A stretch of 64,000 bases of DNA, from positions 392,032 through 456,031 of the forward strand of contig MNCI01036173.1 in assembly GCA_015680685.1 (NCBI GenBank), in the 5' to 3' direction. Each line of letters starts with the position of its first letter. Positions within the stretch are counted from its first letter, which is position 1. Of the stretch, positions 58,306-64,000 are shown one piece after another. Below the pieces are notes generated by a model. That model was not told where the DNA came from. It did not search any database and saw nothing but the letters and a program-made list of their open reading frames with translations. The translations under genes were made by a program, and so were the position numbers. The DNA is from Gnetum montanum. Its lineage: Eukaryota > Streptophyta > Gnetopsida > Gnetales > Gnetaceae.

Positions 58306-61300
58306 TTGAACCCTGACATGATCGATTGGGGGTTGACCACGACTAGCACTATAGCAACCTTAGAGGCATTCCTAGACTGGCCTGAGCATCTAGTCAAAAC
58401 TCTAGACTTAGAGGTCGGGGATGTAACTGAGGACCCTCTCATCAAGACACTTGTGACCATGTCAAAAGGGGAGGTGAAAATGTTAAGACTCAGCTCCCTC
58501 CTAGACACACGAACACATGAAAATGTAGCTAAGATTCTGCAAGACAACATCGACATCTTTGCATGGTCATATAGTGATATGCCAAGTTTGTATCCATGGC
58601 TGATTTAGCACAACATCATCCTAGACCCGCATGTGAAGGCAGTCAAGCAGAAGACTCGCAAAGTTAAGCCAGAAATTGCACTAGCCATAAGGGATGAAAT
58701 CACTAAGCTATATCAAGCAGGTTTCATCCATGCAGTTGACTATTTAGAGTAGGTGTCTAATGTCATTATGGTTTCAAAGAAAATGGGAGGAATACAGATC
58801 TGTATAGACTTTTGGGACTTAAACAAGGTAATGATCAAGGATGACTTCCCGCTTCCAAGCATTGATCACCTCATCAACACCATGGATGACCATGCTCTAT
58901 TATCCTTCATGGATGGTTTCTCCAGATACAACCAAATCCACATTAACCCAGAGCACCAGCTATCAACGACCTTCATGACCCCATGGGGAACCTTCTGCTA
59001 TACCATGATGCCTTTCGAACTCAATAATCCTGGAGCAACCTACCAGTAAGCCATGACTTACATTTTTAATGATTACATCCTAGAAACATTAAATGACTAC
59101 ATGGATGAAATAGCAGTCAAGTCCAAGAAGGTAGCTAATCATCCACGTGATCTAGGGTTAGTCCTAAAATGTTGCCAAATGCATGACTTACACCTCAATC
59201 CTAAAAAGTGCATCTTTGGGGTGAGAACCAAATGCATGTTAGGGTTTGTAGTATTAGAGGCCAGAATATGAGTGGATCCTGACAAAGATAAGGCCATCGT
59301 CAACCTAGCACCTCCCACAAACCTTAAGAAGTTACATGGTTTACAAGTTAGAGTGCAATTCATTCGAAGGTTTATAGCAAGGTTGACCAACAAGTTACAC
59401 CCTATGCAACATCTTCTAAAGAAAGGGGTCAACTTCGAATGGACAACCTAGTGTCAACAAGCCTTTGATGACCTGAATAAGGAGATTTTACACCTCCCGA
59501 CTGTGCACCCACCACAAAGGGACAAACACTTTTTCTTCTACCTCACCACCTTCGATACATTTTTCACTGCACTGCTGTGTCATAAACGATACGACGGTTC
59601 TGAGATATCGGTGTACTATCTAAGTCATGCGCTAATAGCACATGAAACAAGGTATAGCGAAGTGGAAAGGAATTGCCTGGCCCTAGTTTTTGCACTAAAA
59701 AAGTGGTGGCATTACCTATTCCGTAGCATAACCAATATCATTTGCAAGAGCAACATACTCCGAGCTATCACTAATAGCTTATAAGAAAGTAGAAGGATAG
59801 CCTGATGGAAGGCAATAACCATGGAGTTCAATTTGCACTATGTAAGTCAATCATCGAAAAAGGGTCAAGCAATAGCAACCCAACTCACGGCTTTGCCAAT
59901 CAATGACCAGGCAACCATAGACCCCGAATTCCTGGATGAATACATTAGCAATTTCCACGTCATCCCATCACATTTCAAAGTCATCTTACATTTCGATGGT
60001 GCCTCAACCATGTAAGGGGGTAGTGTCACTATCATAATCACATTCCCCTCTTGGGAAATGCATCCATCTGCTTATCGATTTACGTTCCCTTGCACCAACA
60101 ACGTGGTAGAATACGAGGGGCTACTCAGAGACCTCTTAACTGGCCAAGCGCTATGCATACAACACTTGGCCATCTGGGGAGATTTACAACTAGTTGTGAA
60201 TCAAATCACCGAGGTCTACGCCTGCAAGTCTATGCACCTGCAACCCTACTGCTACCTAGCAAAAGTCCTGCTTAAACGATTTACAACCACAGATGTGCAA
60301 CATGTGCCATGTAACGAAAACACCGTGGAAGACACCTTAGCTATCCTTGCATTAAACATTCCATCACATTCCTTGGAAAACCTACCAACCTCGATTATAG
60401 AATGCATAGGGCCTATCACTTAGGTGAAGCACATGACATCTGTCAATGCTGTGGATACCCAGGAGTGGTATGCCAACATTAAAAATTATCTACAGCATGG
60501 TGAGCCCCTAGGAGGATTGACATCTACCCAGAGAGATGCAATCCATAAGCATGCCCAGCAGTACGTGCTCATGGGAAATGATGCCCTGTGTCAACGCTCC
60601 TATGATGGGATATTGCTGGTATGCTTGGGTGGCGAGCAAGCGCAGAAGGTAGTTAATGAAGTACATGAGGGGCTATGCGGTGGACACATATCACCTAGGG
60701 CTATGGCTACCAAAATTAGATGCCTAGGGTACTACTAGCCCCACATGGAACATGACTGCCTATCAAAATTCAAGACATGTGACACGTGCCAGAGATATGA
60801 AAATCTCATACACATAGCGCTTGCAGACCTGCATCCAACGTAAATCACTTGGCCCTTCCAACGATGGGGACTAGACCTCATAGGGCCCATCATGCCTAAG
60901 TCCTCTGCGAGGCATAGCTTCATTATCACCACCACTGAGTATTTTACTAAGTGGGTGGAAGCTATTCCCCTAAGGAAGACGACATCACAACAAATCTGCC
61001 ATTTCATTCTCGACAACATCGTAATAAGGTTTGGGCTTCCAATGACTATTGTGACTGACAATGGGCCACAGTTCAGCAGTACGGAAACTCAAACCTTCTG
61101 TAGCAATCTAGGCATTAAACAATCATTTTCTTCCCCTTACTATCTATAGGAAAACAGGTAGGAAAAGGCTACAAATAAGTCCATCATCAACTTGCTGAAG
61201 CGGATGCTTAACAACAACAAGAGGTGGTGGCACGAGCAACTCCTCTACATCCTGTGGGCCTATCAAACGATGTGCAAAACTGCAACAAGTAAGACCCCTT

Positions 61301-61332
61301 ACAATCTTGTTTATGGATCAGAATTTGTATTG
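58306..61332 (+). pseudogene. E5 pol: RT, RNase H, second RNase H, truncated integrase
   Basis: One frame with about thirteen stops and no frameshift. RT: MIDWGLTT start region, DNIDIFAWSYSDMP, SFMDGFSRYNQIHI. The active-site box reads YMDE at 59098-59109 where E3 has YVDD, so a catalytic Asp is lost. RNase H 1: YYLSHALIAHETRYSEVERN. RNase H 2: LHFDGAST, TNNVVEYEGLL, HVPCNENTVEDTLA. Integrase: VHEGLCGGHISPRAM, CDTCQRY, DLIGPIMP, VTDNGPQFSS, then decayed ATNKSIINLLKRML and PYNLVYGSE, where it stops at the E7 junction. Confidence 0.92.
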
Positions 61333-64000
61333 TGAGACACAAAGCCTTCTTATTAGCTTTCTTATCTTACAGTAGTCTCGTAAGCCTTCTACACCCCAAT
61401 ACGCATTAGCGTAGACTTGATGTCCATCTATGATTTTTTACATGTCGTGTGTTGTAGATCGGTCACCTCGATGGTTCCTTGAGAGCCCTACGAGACATAA
61501 AGCCTCCAATGGCCACTTAACTCGCCTTCCCTTTTCTACAGTAGTCTTGCATGTTCTCTACACCTTAGCTCACACAGACATAAATGTGACATCTTGTTGT
61601 GGTTGTTTGCGTCGTGTGTGGTGCAAGTCGGTCACTCCAACGATTCCTCCAGAATCCGACAAGATGTAAAGACTCTTTTTCACTATTTCTTCAAATTTTC
61701 CTGTTCATTTGCACTCTTTGGCACAGCTTTTGCACTTTCCTTTTGCATAACTACCTACTTAACAATGGATTTTTCAACTACCACTACCAATGCCTTCAAT
61801 GTGGAATCCCCCTTCAACGTTGAAGTTCCCGTCACGATTCAAGGCACTACTAGTGCCGAACAACTGCCAAATCTGGCATTGGAAGCAAGTCGATCTCTTA
61901 GAATCCAAAATTCAAGACCTGAGGGATTAGCCCAGCAACATGAGTGTTATAGTTTCCTTTATAAAAATGTGTAGGCTAATCTGCCCTTGGATTTACACAG
62001 ACTTGAAGAAAAACGTAGCTTCGAGCTCACTTACTGCAATGGGAAGGAATTCATTCCCACTCCTGACGTTTCATTACCTCTAACACAAGCGTATCAAAGG
62101 CTGCTGGATCAATTAATCTAGTTGGCTAGGCTTAGGGAGCAATAGAACACTATGTCCAACCAGGATGATGCTTTTCAAAATGGACAAGAGGAACTCAATG
62201 CCCAATCTGACAAGGGAGGTCAAGCCAACCCCGTTCCTGTCCCACCTACCCAATCCTTCTAGGCCAACTCGTTGTCTATTACTGATCCCTTAGCCATCAT
62301 GCCTATGCTTTAGTAGCCTACAACTGCAACTACAATGGGTAGCCATGCCACATTCCTAGCATATCATTGCCCTTATTCCATTGTTACGTTCGCAGCAACT
62401 GTGCCCCCGAAAACTATTTATCAACACATTCCGGCAGTGTGTAACACGCCTATCATGGCTACCCTACCACATGTTCACATTGTACCTACTTCACAACCAC
62501 ACATAACTTCTATGCTAATTCCTACGTATGCATCTATTCCATCCATTATGGTAGGCCCTGGCCAGTCCACGTGGTGGACCCTGTTCGCTTCTTCGTCTAT
62601 TCTACAACCATCGCAGATGTCTCACTATGTTCACCCTCAAACCTACGCAACCCCAAAAATGGTACATCCTAGAACTGGACCATGGTCTATCCCACTGGTG
62701 ATCCAAACGGTCTATCTGGTGGCTCAACCCATTGTTACTACTCTGACAATACCACCCACCAGGTGGTGGACAGCACAAGTAGCATCTTTAGCAGGGGCGG
62801 CCTCAACGGAACTACCGATCAATTAGCCCGCCACCGCCACCATGCCACATGTGGAAGCTGCCAATGTGGTCCCTCAACCATCCACAACATCTTAGTGTCT
62901 GGACCAATCATTTTAGCTCATCCAGACCCTCACTGAGGAAATAAAATGCCTCAAAGCTATTGGGTCCGACATGGTACATGTCATGGAATTTTATCAGGAT
63001 GACCCCATCAACCCTGCAATCCCTGCTTTGATGTTACCTCCAGGGATGTCTATCTTGCACTTCATGAAGTACAACAGGGAGGGAGATCCCAATGCACATC
63101 TTGTCACTTTTAGGTATGATTCTTTGCTATTGCAACAATGGCCGCGTACGATCATTTGTGTCTTCACCATGTCCCTAGATGGAAAAGCCCTAAATTTGTA
63201 CCACGCATTGCCATGCTCATCCATTTCAACTTTGGAGGAGCTTCTGACCCATTTCGTGACACGCTTCAAGTACAACTTGAAGTTAGAAACCATGCTGGAT
63301 TAGTTGATGAGTGTGAAACAAGACGTGCTAGAACCAGTCCAAAAATTCATTCAAGGTTGGAGCGCAACCCTTAACGAAATCCATGAGCCCATTGCAGAGG
63401 CCCACTTGTTGGCCTTCTTTAAGGGTGCAGTAAATGACTTCATCAAGTCCAAACTTTACTATCTCTCTCCTTGCTCTCTTAGTCAGGCTTTTGCTCAAAC
63501 TAAGAGCATATAGGAGGTAGCTGAGGCAAGCAAAGACCCAGCCTACATCGCTTACAAGAGCACCTTCACAAAGAAGGACAAATGTAAGGCCCCAATAATC
63601 ATAGTGGCCACTATGGCAACTAAGGCCAAGCCCAAACCTAGCAGTAGAGGTAGCAAGAATAACAAGAAACTGGCCATACCTATGGCTAACCCTACGCCCA
63701 AACTGGTCCAAGCACTGCAACCTGCTACATCTACGCCTGAGACATCTACATACACCAAACCCAAATTTGAGCACAAAGATCACTCGAAATACACCCCACT
63801 ACCTCTCAAACCTTTAGAACTCCTGAAGCAACTGTTGGTAGTAGGGTACATCCAACACAAGCAGATGTTGGAAGAAGTAAACACAAGACATCAACGCTAC
63901 TGTGAGCTCCTTAGGAATCCTTCTTTGGCCTTGCCAAATGAACCTCTAGTTCCTAGGGATTTTAGGCTAGATAGGTTTTGTGACTACCACCAACTATGTG
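61333..64000 (+). mobile_element. E7: leader and gag of another Tat-lineage element, both ends missing
   Basis: Begins abruptly in the middle of a leader repeat (TGTGAGACACAAAGCC) with no LTR or primer site, directly after E5 integrase. It continues through two further leader units (about 61460 and 61625) into gag, and runs off the window. Sequence is closest to E3 and E5. Confidence 0.85.
61765..64000 (+). pseudogene. E7 gag, window-truncated
   Basis: From ATGGATTTTTCAACTACC at 61765 a single frame continues to the window end. It has NAFNVESPFNVEVPVTIQG, SLRIQNSRPEGLAQQ, the Pro-rich part (62335-62820) and FYQDDPINPAIPALMLPPGM. HLVTFRYDSLLLQQWPR, the VQKFIQGWSATLNEIHEPI and LAFFKGAVNDFIKSKLYYL blocks, YTPLPLKPLELLKQLL and the start of the finger RFCDYHQLC at 63980 follow. 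Stops at about 61972, 62121, 62824 and 63301 break it; no frameshift was seen. Confidence 0.87.

Larger units (their letters stand above)
34565..61332 (+). mobile_element. E5: second Tat-lineage element with antisense gene, twice interrupted and 3'-truncated
   Basis: A plus-strand element with 5' LTR, primer site, leader repeats, gag-protease, antisense gene and pol. It was interrupted in gag by a solo LTR (38759-41637) and in protease by E6 (43061-51758). Subtracting each insert plus one 5-bp duplication (2,884 bp and 8,703 bp) brings the gag-protease frame back into register, which supports both boundaries. It ends abruptly within integrase at about 61332. Its 3' region and 3' LTR are absent. 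Confidence 0.9.

Overview
This is plant nuclear DNA made almost entirely of nested Ty3/gypsy LTR retrotransposons. The polyproteins have plant-type gag, a D-D-G retropepsin, reverse transcriptase, two successive RNase H domains and a DDE integrase with no chromodomain. That combination is the hallmark of the Tat (Ogre-like) lineage. The size of the elements and the depth of nesting point to a large-genome land plant; I cannot name the species. I found no intact host gene, rRNA, tRNA or CRISPR array.

Layout. E2 is the oldest element (minus strand). Its 3' LTR (515-1233 plus 9544-10682) was split by E1, a plus-strand non-autonomous element at 1234-9543. Its integrase (12480-13070 plus 31716-32456) was split by E3, a full-length plus-strand element of 18,640 bp at 13071-31710 with two 1,831-bp LTRs and a GGTTT target duplication. 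A minus LTR stub (32457-32552) abuts E4 (plus, from 32553). E4 is interrupted in its gag by E5 (plus, 34565-61332). E5 gag carries a 2,879-bp solo LTR of another family (38759-41637, CTAAG duplication), and E5 protease carries E6 (minus, 43061-51758, non-autonomous). E5 breaks off inside integrase at 61332, fused to the leader and gag of E7, which runs off the window. Positions 1-202 are the start of an inverted LTR of the solo-LTR family.

The most unusual content is a gene on the antisense strand between protease and reverse transcriptase in both E3 (24249 to 19886) and E5 (57404 to 52982). It has its own TATA-like box and eight exons bounded by GT/AG sites in matching places. Exons 5, 6 and 8 have identical lengths in the two copies (330, 135 and 135 bp). 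It encodes an FCP1/NLI-type phosphatase-like domain, then a domain resembling the putative plant transposon protein family, then acidic and coiled-coil regions. Because it is read against the genomic RNA, its introns can survive retrotransposition. A second captured-gene signal is the last exon of a RabA-type small GTPase, decayed, antisense inside the solo LTR.

How it works together. In E3 and E5, gag-protease is one frame and RT-RNaseH-aRNaseH-integrase is another single frame 3' of the antisense gene. E1 and E6 keep LTRs, primer site, polypurine tract and gag-protease but lack pol, so they would depend on full-length relatives. All copies are decayed, mostly by nonsense changes of the C-to-T / G-to-A type and not by frameshifts, as expected for old methylated repeats. 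Noncoding stretches carry lineage-specific repeats: TAGCATAGC palindromes in the LTRs, ~120-185 bp leader units, and a TAAACTAGCA-type motif at the borders of each coding block.
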